A stretch of 64,000 nt of DNA from Lactuca virosa (taxonomy: Eukaryota; Streptophyta; Magnoliopsida; Asterales; Asteraceae), in assembly GCA_928212115.1 (NCBI GenBank), contig CAKMRJ010005745.1:217448176-217512175 (forward strand), written 5' to 3'. The position numbers and the translations under genes are program-made. A model generated the notes under the pieces. It searched no databases, was not told the DNA's origin, and saw only the letters and a list, made by a program, of their open reading frames with translations. Numbering within the stretch: the stretch's first letter is position 1; every line of letters begins with the position of its first letter. This document shows positions 1 to 11,285 of the stretch, one piece after another.

Positions 1-1440
1 AAGAACGAGTGCAGATTTGAACACCGCCATCAATTAAGAGGTTTGAAGAATTTGACAATCATTTAGTTAAAGGTTGTACAAATCAGATTACCATAGAGGA
101 AGTACGCAAGGACCTGAATGTTGTGACTAATTCATTTCTCGTCAACTCTAGACTTGCTCATATATTATTTGATTCTGATACCTCAGATTCTTTTGTGTCT
201 CATAAATTCGCGGATTCCTTCCAAATTGCATGTTATTCATTCGCCCAATCATTTCATGTAGATACTACGGGAAGTATATCATTACTTGCTAATAGAGTCT
301 ATAGAAATTGTGTCATAGAAATTTAAGGTTATAGTTCTCTTGCTAACCTGATTCCAATCTCCTTGCCCAACTTTGAAATTATTCTCGGAATGAATTGGTT
401 GTCAAAGAACCGCATAAAACTCTTGTATTACGAAAAGATGATATGCATCCCTATCGAAAGGGGGAATCCTATTTATGTCTACAGTAAACAAAGACTTAAA
501 ATCTTAAAAATAACCTCTGTTCTAGAAACCCGTAAACTTATATCGAAGGAGTATTCTACTTATCTATACAGTTGATATCTTAAAAGAGGGGAAGAAAACT
601 GTAAATGATGTTCCTTTGATAATAAATATCCTGATATTTTTTCCTGGATGATTTGTCGGAACTACCCCGGATAGGCAAATAAAATTCAGAACTGACTTTA
701 TGTATAGTGTTGCTCCAATTGTCAAAGACGGTTATACAAAATAATAGAATTTGAATAACTGTCGACCGAATGACTAAGAGTGCAAATTTTCTATCCATAC
801 GTGAAACGGATCCAATAGAGAAATACGCACAAGTATACTTGGATGAAACTGTTGCAAGACATGGTGTGCCGCTAAAGATTATTTCCGATCGTGATAGTAG
901 CTTTACTCTCAGCACAGCTTATCATCCCCAGACAGATGGTCAGAAGAAGAGAATAATCCAAACAGTAGAAAATATACTAAAGGTATATGAAGCACTATAT
1001 GGGCGTAAATGTCATACTCCATTATGTTGGCGTGATGTAGGACAGAAAGTCCGTAGTTACCCTGAAGTGATACCACTGATAAGATTCAAATTGTACGAGA
1101 AAGAATGAAAGCGACCCAGGATCGACAGAGGTCCTATGCAGAAATGAGGAGATGACCCGTAGAATTCCGGGTGGGTGATTTTGTAATACTGAAGGTATCT
1201 CCATCGAAAGGTATTATGCGATTTGGGAAGAAAGAACGATTGGTAAGCAAGCATACCACTAAGAATTGCCTGCAGATTTGACAGATATTCATGATGTGTT
1301 TCATGTAAGTTATCCGCGTAAAGGTCTAAGCATATATGATGAAACGCTCCTGTTATCCGAAGTGAAACTGGATAATAAAATAAGAGTGAGATAAGAGCGA
1401 AATATCCTCATTTGTCAAAATCGTTGAGATTTCAAGGACG
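1..1440 (+). pseudogene. Ty3/gypsy (chromovirus-like) polyprotein remnant: protease, then integrase; RT deleted
   Basis: This is the decayed 3' part of a gypsy polyprotein running off the left edge. At 123-326 and 363-575 a retropepsin-like domain is readable, ending in ILGMNWLSKNR, the usual end of gypsy proteases; the catalytic D-S/T-G is altered to DSDTS. At 575-735 the linker before RT is recognisable (FPG, then TPDRQIKFRTDF). Reverse transcriptase and RNase H are absent: the text jumps near 740-760 to integrase (VDRMTKSANFLSIRET; STAYHPQTDGQ). The integrase has lost about 20 residues after SDRDSSFT and most of the stretch before EALYGRKC, and the residue expected to be the catalytic Glu after TDGQ reads Lys. 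At 1100-1330 a frameshifted integrase C-terminus remains (VEFRVGDFVILKVSPSKG). No chromodomain is convincing. It is non-functional. Confidence 0.85.
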
Positions 1441-1450
1441 AAATCCTCAA

Positions 1451-1464
1451 AAGGAGGAGGTATA
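1451..1464 (+). promoter_or_regulatory. Polypurine tract of the left gypsy element
   Basis: The purine run AAGGAGGAGG directly precedes the TGTAAC that starts the LTR. Just upstream is the AAGGACGAAAT motif often found at the end of plant gypsy polyproteins. The tract would prime plus-strand DNA synthesis. Confidence 0.6.
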
Positions 1465-3596
1465 TGTAACATACACGTTCAGTTATCGTGTTATGTAATT
1501 TTAAAAGTGAATAATATTATGAAATATTATATGAAATTTGAGTATTGAGTTCTAACAGATGGTTTTTACTAGAAATGAAGTAAAACTATGTTTAGAATCA
1601 ATCGGAAAATATTGGAAGTCTTATGAGATTCCAATCAAAAGACAAATATCGAAATTTAACGAAAATATAAAATTTTAAATAAGTAAAGTTTTATTATTGA
1701 AAGTTGTAAAGAATCTCGTTAGAAACATTTAGGCGAAAACCTCATCGACATCCGAGTTATAACGAAGAAGTTATGACCAATCGAAGATCCGCGACAAAAC
1801 CGGCACGACGCCGAATGACGTAAAAAGTGAGTTTTTGATAAACTACTTTTTAGCCTTGGTGATCTAAATGAAATTTTTAGTATTTTTTAAACCGAGAATT
1901 TTCATAAAAAGAACGTCAAAATCTGACTTCGTATAAGGAAGTTATGGTTTTTCTAATTTTCAGAATAGTAGTAGACAGCTAAAAACTCGAAATAAAGTTC
2001 GAGTGATTTTTAGCTGACGCAACCTAAACGAGAATCGAAGGTCTCGTCAATAGTAGTACAACGGTAAAAAGACCGACGAAAACGGACGTCGGATGAAGAA
2101 GTTATGAATTTTTAACGAATTTTCCTGTCTCGGTCTGTTAAAAATAATAATATTAAAAATAAATCAAAATTAGCTAACGAAGTCTAAACGAAAGTTGTAG
2201 AGTATATTCCCGCCTACGCGTGCATATAAAGAACGTCAAAAACGGAGCCCGTATGCTAAAGTTATGGATTTTAGAAGTTCGGGACATAATTTCCGAGAAT
2301 TTTCGCATGTGTAAGGCTAAAAAGCGGCCACGTCGTCGAATCCTCGCAGCTCGCCCCGTGTCCGACCCGTGTGTCGCCACCCCTTGCATCCGAAGCGCGT
2401 TCCAACCAGCGACCAACACGTGTAGCGTCCGAAGCTCCTGAGTCTGACGCGTGCCCAGCGCTGGACCAATCCGAGGCCGACACGTGCCCTTCTTCCTCCG
2501 ACCGAAGATCCGAACCTCGCACTATATAAGGGAGGGTGCGAACCCTCCCGGTTTATGTTGGGATTTTTCACACTTTTTCACTTTAAACCCTATTTTAAGG
2601 AAATTTTAATCCCCCGAAGCCACGAGATCATTCCCAACACCCGAAATACGTTCTGAAGTGCCCGAAGAGCCCGGGAAATTTATCTTTTCGGTTTGAAGCT
2701 AAACCCTTGCAGGGCCTGATTTTCAATAAAGCTCCCAGTTTTCAACGAAGAAACTTATTTATTAGAACGAAATGCTGCACAAATTACTATTTTAACCTCC
2801 GGTTATTTCACGGTGAGTTCAATATATAGGAACAATTGTATGTTATGTGTTATATGTGCTATGTGCTTTTCCGTTGTTATTATTTATGCTATTTATGATA
2901 GCAAAGCTATCCCTTTGACCATGTGATCAGTGAAAGGACTTAGATTCACGGTGGTACTGGTATGTAGCCTCTGGCCATGTAAAGCATGTCTCGTAAGAGA
3001 ATCACTTCTATTCTATGGCATTGGCAGAAGGCTAGACAGGGCTGAAAGCCTGAAATCTACCAAAATCTTTAATCATAAAGTGTATGTCTTCTGTGCAATT
3101 TGGGCCGAAGCTTTATTGATGTATATCAAGTATGGAAATTGTTATGTCTCATTGATTGTATATCTTTGAATCAAATCATTGATTGATATGGAAAGTTTGT
3201 CACATGATTCACATATGCCTTTGTTGTTCCTTGTTCCTCTTCGCTTCTGCCATATTGAAGTATAGATGGCATAACGTTATATTGTATCTATTATTGAACT
3301 CAATAAGCGTCACCGGTTACCACTCTCAATGTTTAACAATTGCAGGCAATAAACAACCAGTATAGTTATATACTGATAGAAGATTTTGAATAGTTCGAAA
3401 CTATTGTATTTAGTAATCATGTATGTATAAAAGTATAGTATCTTGGGTAGTTGTGTAATATATAACACTTTGTAATAGTCGGTTTGTATCCAGTCGTATG
3501 TAATAACTTTATCAATGTAAAATATTGTTTTTTATGAATATGCATGTAGCATGTTTTGGACTAACAATTGTCAAATATGAAAGTGTGGGTCTTTCA
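1465..3596 (+). repeat. 3' LTR of the left gypsy element
   Basis: It begins TGTAACATAC after the polypurine tract. A TATATAA box lies at 2523-2529, in a block that ends upstream GC-rich sequence. An LTR-style GGTGAGTTC donor-like motif follows near 2812. The 3' end is placed at CTTTCA because recognisable sequence of the next element follows, but the end does not mirror the start (TTACA would be expected), so it may be truncated. No partner LTR lies in the window. Short frames on both strands here are not genes. Confidence 0.6.
2523..2529 (+). promoter_or_regulatory. TATA box of the left gypsy LTR
   Basis: TATATAA followed by AGGGAGGGTGCGAACCCTCCC, which contains the inverted pair GGGAGGGT/ACCCTCCC just downstream. 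This is the likely U3/R boundary of the LTR promoter. Confidence 0.5.
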
Positions 3597-3883
3597 GTTC
3601 GGCACCAGGATATGATAAGGGGAAGCACTCAGTTGAAATGAAGGGTTTTTTCTACACAGAGATAAGGAAGGGTTGTAGCTTATGGAAAGTTGCCTTGGAA
3701 AGGCCAGTATCTGCGCAGAGAAGGGGATGAACCCCTTGGATATCATGTGTAAGTGTTCGGGAGTACTGGAAGGATTGGACCGAGCAGACAGAGTATGCAT
3801 TGTATAGGAATGCAGTGAAAGGTTGCAGAATAGTTGGCCGAAGCAGACTTCGAGGACGAAGTCTAGTTTAAGTGGGGGAGAGT
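3597..3883 (+). repeat. 3' end of a further internal region of the gag-only gypsy array
   Basis: From about 3728 to 3883 this matches the ends of the two full internal regions (10630-10793 and 24400-24559), including GGATTGGACCGAGCAGACAG and the tract AGTGGGGGAGAGT before the LTR. 3597-3727 has no counterpart I can see in the other units. So at least three internal-to-LTR junctions existed. Confidence 0.7.
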
Positions 3884-4085
3884 TGTAACACCCCGAATTC
3901 AGAAGACCTAGAAAGGAAAGGAAAACCTCAATTCAGAAGGCAACTCGTCGAGTAGGTGGGATGGCTTGACGAGTAGGAGCATATTTTGGGTCGCAGGTTA
4001 AATGACCTACTCGATGAGTTGGGGGACCAACTCGGCGAGTCGGCCAGGGTTTGGGAAACCCTAAATTCGGGACTTGGCACCCTAT

Positions 4086-6160
4086 AGTTGGAAGTTATTC
4101 AATTTGTGCAAGATTAGAAAAAACTTAATGCAAGAAGGATGTTTCCATGGAGTTGATATCCATTGGAATACACTATAATATCTGTTGACAAGTCTTTGTG
4201 ACTTTGTGCATAATCATTACAAGAGGATCAATGCATATAATGTTAAAATCTAACAAATTTCGGTAAATGATAGGAATTTGGAATTCTTACATTTTTTATA
4301 AGGATTTGGGAGTGTGAAAAGAGAATCAGTGAAATTATGATCAATCGATCTATTTCACAACGTAAAGATCATAGACAAACATAGAGTGCTTACTTGGTGT
4401 ATGGCAAAGCTATTGTTTAGAAAAAAAAAACATAGTGTACATGCTTGGAGCATGGGACAACTAGTGTTTTTAATTCAAGTATAAAGTTGATAAAACCGAA
4501 ACAATGAATAATGAGTAATCAGTATGATGATAAATAAAAAGTGTTCTATTTATATTCATAAGTTTTGATACCATATTGGATTCAATTATTCTTTTGTTTC
4601 ATTTTGCATGTTTTGACTTCCAGAATAAACTAGGTCATTCTTCCCGAATGACTAAGTTATTCAAACCATCCACAGTCGGTCATATGTTGGAAGTAGATAT
4701 GAATCAAGACTGTCATGAGTTGGCTTGTAGATGTCTAAGATGTTGGACATAACAAAGTATTCCTACAACACTCATGAGTACTCATAAGTTCTGAGTATTA
4801 GATTCAACCGACGCTCATTTGAATCACTTCATGGATTTTATCACGAGTGAATCATGAGATGATAATATCTTATATTCTTCAAACCTAGAGATATGAGTTG
4901 TTACTATGAGTTGGTTATACATTGATTGCACGAAAATGCATTGGTAACTCGATGTTATAAAACATGCCTTTGTGTATGATTCAACAAGTAGTAGAACAAG
5001 ACATATGAGTCGAAGTTTATCCATTCCTTTTACCTTCGGGATAAAAGCGATATCTGTGGGCCCCTCGATGATTTAATGATTACACTTGTGAGTGCTTGGC
5101 CAAGCCAGGACTAATGTGATTTGTTCAATTAGTCGGTCGTCATAAATCGGAAATCAGGAAACAACAAATGAGCAGAGAGAATGATTATAATGCATGTCTC
5201 AGTCCATATGATATCTAGAATGGAGGAATATATAATCCCTTATCTAATGGACAAGTCATTGACGATATCAGAGTTCAGTTACAACGTCAGAGTTCGACAA
5301 CGGCTTAAAGAGCTATGATTGCCAGTCGGTTTTTGAAGTCATACTCAATAATAGTTTTACACTTATCCAAGTGGGAGACTGTTGGATTAGTGTCTAAGTC
5401 CATAACTATATTTGGTATGTACTTGACCCGGTTGGCATTGTCCATTTGGGTTGCATGGCATCATGCATTTGGATAAACTAAAATGAGAGAAATAACACTT
5501 AAGGTTTGGTAATATATTATAAGTTCTAATATATTAATAAGATTATTTAATTAGTATTGATCAAGAATTAATTTGGAATTAATTAAGTGATCAAAAGGAG
5601 ACTAATTAAATATATGGGTTGATTGTGTAAATCATCCATACTTGTATAGTGGGCTAATGCTCCATGGATTATCTAGTTGGGCTAAAACCCATAGGATGCT
5701 CCATGGATGCTCCATGGTGTTTTTGTACCCATGTATCATGGAAATGAAAGGCCATGACAATTAGGGTTTACATGGTGTAACCCTAATTGTGACACACTAT
5801 ATAAGCATCTTATTCTTCCCAAAATCGGCAACCATGAGAAGACTATGATGGAATGGTGAGGGCTAGCCGATTTCATGAAGTGGTTCATTTCTCTCTAAGT
5901 TATTCCAAGTGTATTTGATGTTGTGTGAACCATTTGAGGTGTCACACTTGGGGCACTCAGCTCTTAAGCATCAAGGAATCAAGCTACATAAAAAGGTATG
6001 TCTTCTAACTTGTTTTATTACCCAAGTATCAAAGATTGTATGCTAGATAGGGTAATACCTTGGAATACTCATATTTGCATGTATAATAGAGAAAACATAT
6101 ATCCAAGGTATTTAGGGTTGCATGTACACTTAGGAGTGTTAGAATGCTCTAAACCCAACA
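4086..6160 (+). mobile_element. Truncated copia element C1' (3' internal part and 3' LTR)
   Basis: 4086-5379 aligns along its length with 17737-19003 of the complete copy C1, and 5380-6160 is the matching 3' LTR. The LTR begins TGTTGGATTAG after AAGTGGGAGAC and ends CCCAACA. It is 781 bp rather than 770 because of an 11-bp tandem duplication (GGATGCTCCAT, 5694-5716). GCTTG follows, the same target-site duplication as in C1, so both copies descend from one insertion. No coding frame is recognisable; the frame at 5998-6237 lies inside the LTR. Confidence 0.85.
5380..6160 (+). repeat. 3' LTR of truncated copia C1'
   Basis: TGTTGG...CCCAACA with the polypurine tract AAGTGGGAGAC just before it. 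The GCTTG target copy is at 6161-6165. Its TATATAA box lies in CACACTATATAAGC near 5797. Confidence 0.85.
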
Positions 6161-8052
6161 GCTTGATCTATGGGACAAGGACGTCCCAAGCAAAGATCCT
6201 TTCAGATCTGGAGTCCCTAAGAGTGGTTAAGGCATAAAGGTGCAAGCTTTATGCCTTTAGAAGCCCCCATGCAAGCTTTAAGGAGTGGTTATGGTCTTTT
6301 AAGCCTCAAAAGGCCATGCATGGAAGAAAAGGCAGATACTTTTCGTGTCCTTGTGGTGTATAAGGCCTAGATCTATATTGTTATGCTTTGGTTTGGAGTA
6401 ATGAGGGTTTTTGGACATAGAGTTATGTCTTAAGGAGCTAGGGTTTTGTCTAAACCCATTAAGAAGGATTAGGAGTGGGTAAAGTTGGAAACTTTACCAT
6501 CATGAGATCATTTCTAGCACGTATATGAAGTTTAGGGTTTGGATCTGAAGTGTACGGGCTTAATCTTTTAAGATGGCCCAAACAGACTGGGGACTCGGCG
6601 AGTCCAGGGAGGGAGTCGACTAGTCGAAGTGAGTTGTCCCGTTTCTGTTCATGTTGGAACTCAGCGAGTCTGAGCGCTGACTCGAAGAGTTGATTCAATA
6701 AACCGCGACTTTGAGTAGCAGGGAACTCAGCGAGTCAAGGGGTGACTCGACGAGTTGGATCGCGATTTCAGGATTCTGATTGCTGGAACTCGGCGAGTTG
6801 GTGGGCAACTCGTCGAGTTAAGTCAACTTGGGGAGTTGACTTTGACTTTGGCCAAGGTTGACCTAGTTGGAGTTTGAGGACGTTTTGGGGCTAAGTTTCA
6901 TTTTGTTATTGATAGCTCGGGGATCCGAAGGAGCAGCAGTTCGGAGAATTGTCAGTTTGTAGCCTGAGGAGTATCAGCAGTGCAAGGTGAGTCTCCTCAC
7001 TATGTGCATGGGTCTACGGCCACAATTCTGGCCCATTATGTTTGTGTATAGTAGGAAGACCCGGGGGTTAGCCCTAGGCACTTTATGATATATGTTCCGG
7101 GTTACGACTCGATGCCGGGCGAGGCCCGAGGAATGTTAGTATGATAGAGGTCTTTGTGATTCTTGCATGTGTCGGTACGATAGGTTCCGGACCGGGGGTT
7201 CGATGTCGGGGCGAGCCCGATGTATATTTATATGGTAGTATGATTTCGGACTAGGGTCCGATGTCGGGGCAAGCCCGAGGAAGGTTTATAAGTTGCATGT
7301 TAGATTATACTTGATGTCTTTGTGATACTTGTATTTGCCTGGTAGGGAGATGAGTGTGGGCGAGGTCCCGTATCTCATCACTAGCTGAGTATGGATGGGG
7401 TTCCATATCTTAATATTAGCATAGTAGGGACGTGACCCGTGATAGGAGCGAAGTGAGTGTGGGCGGGGGCCCGTATCTCACTATCAGTAGGAGTGTGGAC
7501 GGGGTTCCACGACTCATCAGTCACAGACCAGGGGCGGGGCCCAAGTTAGACGAGACCTTAGATCAGGAGTACAGTTAAAGTATGTTTATTTATGTACTAG
7601 CATATTATTTGATTGTATATGTATAGCGGGCGAGGCCCAGAGACAGGCGGGGCCTAAGAGGGACAGATATGTATACCGAGCGGGGCTCGATTTCAGGCGG
7701 GGCCCGATGTCGGAGCGAGTCCGATGTCGGGCAAGTCCCGATGCAGCGAGCGGGGGCCCAGTATGTGGTTATGTGTATGGTATGTGGTAGGTTAGGGAAC
7801 TCACTAAGCTTTGTTCTTACGGTTTTCAGTTTTGGTTTCAGGTACTTCCGGTAGCGGAGGGAAGAGCTCAGTATGACTGCATGGCACACACCATAATGTT
7901 TTAGCCTGGGATGTTTTACTCTGATAATTTGATACTCTGATTAGGATGTTTTGAGTTATTGGCTATGTTTTGATGAAAGGATTTGACAACCATGGTTTTA
8001 CTTAATAATTTAAAATGAAATTTTTGGTCATGATTTTTGGGATGTTACAAGT

Positions 8053-8065
8053 TGGTACCAGAGCC
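8053..8065 (+). promoter_or_regulatory. Primer-binding site (initiator Met tRNA), internal region A
   Basis: TGGTACCAGAGCC lies 3 bases after the LTR end TTACA. It matches the usual complement of plant initiator-Met tRNA (TGGTATCAGAGCC) with one change, shared with internal B (21487-21499). Confidence 0.75.
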
Positions 8066-8962
8066 TTGGTTTGAGGGATTCGGGCACACCTTCGGGCGTG
8101 TCTGAACTCAAACTAAGGACATGGTATGGAATTTTTCAAAAGAAAATCACTTTTCTAAAAGAATTTTTAAAAGAGAAAAGAAACTTTGAAAAGAGAAAAA
8201 GGGTGTGGTGCATGCAATCAGCCGAGCTGAAGTAAGTTCTCCCAAATTACCCATACAAGTTTATGTTATGATATGATTATGAGATCTGCATGCTAGTTTA
8301 GGGATAATGATCTTGAAAGGATGCCTTGTGTTCATGCTATATGTGTATGAGCTTAGAATCACATGCTAGTACAGATTCCTGATATGTGGATAGAATTGCT
8401 TGATTTATATGTTTGGTTAGATTTTCCGTTGCTCTGAATGCTGCTTGCTTTGTGCTTGGTGGAACTATGAGTGATGGGAATTAACTACTAGGTGAATACG
8501 TTAAGTCACATGTGACAAGGGTTGAATAATCTCATAGTGTTCGATTTGACCCTATTGCGCAGCTCTCGTTTGAGTCTAACCGTTGTAGGGATGAGTCCTT
8601 TACTTGAAGGATTATCTGAGCCTCGTCACATGTGATGGTATTCATGTAGTGGTTAATTGGAATTATAAAGAGTCCTTCAGCAGCTGAGGACTGGGTTTGG
8701 GATTGGAGATTTTCCTAGGGCAAGCATAGGATGAGTTTAGTGCTGAGAGCAGAGATAGTAGTGAAAGGGACTTGGTGGAGTCGAGGCAATTCTTGAGGAA
8801 AGTACAGATAGATGTGGAAGGTAGTATGGGCCCGTACTACTGAAAGCAGAGGATCCGTACTCAATTCAAGAAGGGATGAGATAAAACCAAGGAACTTATA
8901 GTGCGTGTGTGATCCCTCAGTAGTGATGAGTATTATGATGGTTGTTATGATATGTTTTCAGC
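8066..8962 (+). other. Untranslated leader of internal region A
   Basis: About 900 bases between the primer-binding site and the first gag ATG. There is no long open frame. The same leader precedes gag in internal B with only scattered differences, so it belongs to the element's RNA leader. Confidence 0.6.
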
Positions 8963-10275
8963 ATGGTGACGTTGCGTGAGAGACCAGTGGGCGGATTAGG
9001 CACCGGAGAGGGTTCAGGCTCGGGTTTAGGAGCCGAGCAGCTCGAGGAGCGGATGAGGGAGTTTATATCAGCTAATATTATACGCAGTATTCTAGACCAG
9101 ACTCCTGTGATCTTTGGTACGGTCAAGGAGGGCATACTGGAGATTTTGGATGAAAGGCTGGGAGCCTTCCGTACTGAGATGGTGGCCATGATCGGAGCAC
9201 GTTCGCTGACATTCCGAGAGTTCAGAGCTTGTGGAGCTCCGGATTACCATGGGGATAGGGACCCCATTGCTAGCAGCAGATGGTTGGCTCATGTCGCCAA
9301 CGCCTTTCGTTCTAGCCGGTGTCCCGAGGGGGACAAAGTCCGACTCTCCTCCTGTCTTCTGAAGGACAGAGCGCGTGATTGGTGGGAGGAGGTTGGACAT
9401 GCTATGGTGGATGATTTCGCGTTGGACGCGATGACATGGAGTGATTTCTCGGCCAGGTTCAAGGCCGAGTTTGCACCAGTGATTGAGGTGCAAAAGTTAG
9501 CACGGGAGTTCCAGGAACTCCGGCAGACTACAGAGACAGTGGCGGAGATCACCACCAAGTTCAGGGAGAGAGCCCTTCTGGTTCCGCAGTATGTTGCAGA
9601 CGAGGAGATGAAGAAGGCTCGATATCACGAGATGCTGAGGAGCGATATCAGATAGTTTGTGAGCCGGTCCAGTTGCAAGACGCTGGAAGATATGATCGCT
9701 CGAGCCAGAGAGAGAGATAGATTGACTTAGAGTCAGAAAGGAAGAGGAAGTTGGAAGAGGTTCAAGTATTTACGGGTTCGGGCAAGAGGCCCAAGACATC
9801 AGATTCTAGATCGAGAGGTCATAAGGACCGTGGCCGCTGTGGCAAGTGCGGCAGGACGCACGAGGGTGCATGTAGGAGCGGCAGTGGTGGTGATTCGGGC
9901 TGCTTCAAGTGCGGCCGGATTGGTCATTTTAGCAGAGATTATACTGCTACCACCACCCTGGGATCATACCTGATATGTTTCCATTGCAGTCAGAGGGGCC
10001 ACAAGAAGGCCCAATGCCCGAGTTTGCTTTCAGCAAGACAGGTGATAGCACCTGCCCCTACAACTTTGAGGATCAGCGACGGTCGTCAGGGCCGGGCAGA
10101 GGCGCCTACGACGAGGAGTCGGGCATTCCAGTTGATTTCAGAGCAGAAACGAGCAGCCCCTGATATGGCAGGTGCGTATCTTTCATTTTCCTATCAGCTT
10201 TTGTTATCATTTTATTGTTATGGTACTGCATCGATATTGGTAAAAGTATTTCAGAATTTTGTGGCCTGCTTGTGA
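8963..10275 (+). pseudogene. gag of the gypsy array, copy A (broken)
   Basis: The first frame (8963-9655) has the retrotransposon gag core: the capsid-type helices include LKDRARDWWEEV near residue 130 and FSARFKAEFAP, as in plant chromovirus gag. It ends at a TAG (9653-9655) where copy B has CAG, a private nonsense mutation. A second lesion shared with copy B lies at GACTTAG (about 9724-9730), where one T seems lost and the frame shifts. The nucleocapsid part follows in the shifted frame (9751-10275) with three zinc-knuckle-like motifs: CGKCGRTHEGAC, CFKCGRIGHFSRDY (last Cys replaced by Tyr) and the intact CFHCSQRGHKKAQC. No protease, RT or integrase follows. Gag normally packages the element's RNA in cytoplasmic particles. 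Confidence 0.85.
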
Positions 10276-10793
10276 TTAAGTTATATGCCAACTGCATACC
10301 CTGGATTCTAGGATGGTAGTTAGAGGTCGTTCCTTTTTAGAGCAGGTTACTCAGGATGCGGTAACTGTAGCATGCATGTGTGGGACTCGGGAGTGTCACG
10401 TTAGTTTTCAGGGGAGGCATCGTTCGGGTATTGGTCGGTTAGAACACCAGCAGTGCTAAGCGTGGATTGACAACAGAGTGGTTAGAGGATAATAGAGAGA
10501 AATAGGAGAGAGCACGTATCTCCTTGTTAGTGGAGTGTGAGCGGGGGCCCGTATCTCCTATTTAGCATGATAAGAATCAAGAAAGAATAGAAAGCTGAGA
10601 TTCGAGGAGGAGTGGGCATGTATAGCCCTAGATAGGTGGGACCCCTTGGATGTCAAGTGTAAGTGTTTGGGAGTATTGGAAGGATTGAACCGAGCAGACA
10701 GAGTATGCATTGTATAGGAATGCAGTGAGAGGTTGCAGAATAGTTGGCCAAAGCGGACTTCGAGGACGAAATCTAGTTTAAGTGGGGGAGAGT
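10276..10793 (+). other. Non-coding 3' internal tail of region A
   Basis: Between gag and LTR2 there is no protease or RT. Relative to copy B (23709-24559) about 320-330 bases are missing after GAGAGAAAT near 10500. The tail ends in the polypurine tract AGTGGGGGAGAGT (10781-10793). A small hairpin GGAG/CTCC with a GGGGGCCCGTAT loop lies at 10532-10558. Confidence 0.65.
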
Positions 10794-11285
10794 TGTAACA
10801 CCCCGAATTCAGAAGACCTAGAAAGGAAAGGAAAACCTCGATTCGGAAGCCAACTCGTCGAGTAGGTGGGATGGCTCAACGAGTAAGAGCATATTTTGGG
10901 TCGCAAGTTAAGTGACCTACTCGACGAGTTGGGGGACCAACTCGGCGAGTCGGTCAAGGTTTGGGAAACCCTAAATCGGGGACTTGGCACCCTATTTAAG
11001 CATCTTATTCTCCTTCTCTTGGTTCCATTCCCAGCCCCCATTGTCCAGAGCTTACCCCACGAAACCCTGGAGCATTTTGTGAGTGTGTGAGCCATTCTTG
11101 AGTGTTGTATGTGTTCTTTGAGACTTGAGGAAGAAGAAGGAGCTTGAAGGTTCAAGAAGAAGTTTGTAGATCCAGCAACACCATCTCATTTCCATCATTT
11201 TCTGGTAATCAAGTCTTCATCTTGACTTATAGTTTCGTAGATCTCTTTATGACCATTGTATGAGAGTTTTGGTCCATGGAGCTTG

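Larger units (their letters stand above)
3884..8049 (+). repeat. LTR1 of the gypsy array, interrupted by a truncated copia element
   Basis: LTR sequence runs 3884-4085 and resumes at 6161 with GCTTGATCTATGG. Between them lies the 3' half of copia element C1. The part of the LTR from TATTTAAG to the insertion site, and the 5' half of C1, are deleted. The join at 4083-4085 has about 2-3 bp of microhomology (AT). The distal LTR part carries many ACTCGNCGAGT palindromes (6590-6810) and a run of small hairpins (7349-7515). It ends TTACA. Confidence 0.85.

Noticed and set aside
2174..2571. Several overlapping 70-84 codon frames
   Set aside because: They lie in the GC-rich promoter part of an LTR on both strands at once and have no family resemblance.
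5998..6237. 79-codon frame repeated at 19611-19850
   Set aside because: It spans the end of the copia LTR and the start of the gypsy LTR; it recurs only because the insertion was duplicated.
7085..7760. Possible CRISPR-like array of GC-rich repeats
   Set aside because: Repeats are irregular in length and spacing, there are no unique spacers of constant size, and the context is a plant LTR. Treated as LTR hairpins instead.
9092..9558. Minus-strand frames opposite the gypsy gag (also 22525-22991)
   Set aside because: Antisense shadows of a conserved coding region; they occur in both gag copies for that reason only.
9724..9760. Programmed frameshift between capsid and nucleocapsid of the gypsy gag
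   Set aside because: No slippery heptamer or downstream structure that I can identify; a simple one-base loss shared by descent is more economical.
10172..10254. Possible 83-bp intron in gag (AG|GTGCGT to TTTCAG)
   Set aside because: Splice-like ends exist, but splicing would only swap one short unrecognised tail for another; no evidence supports it.
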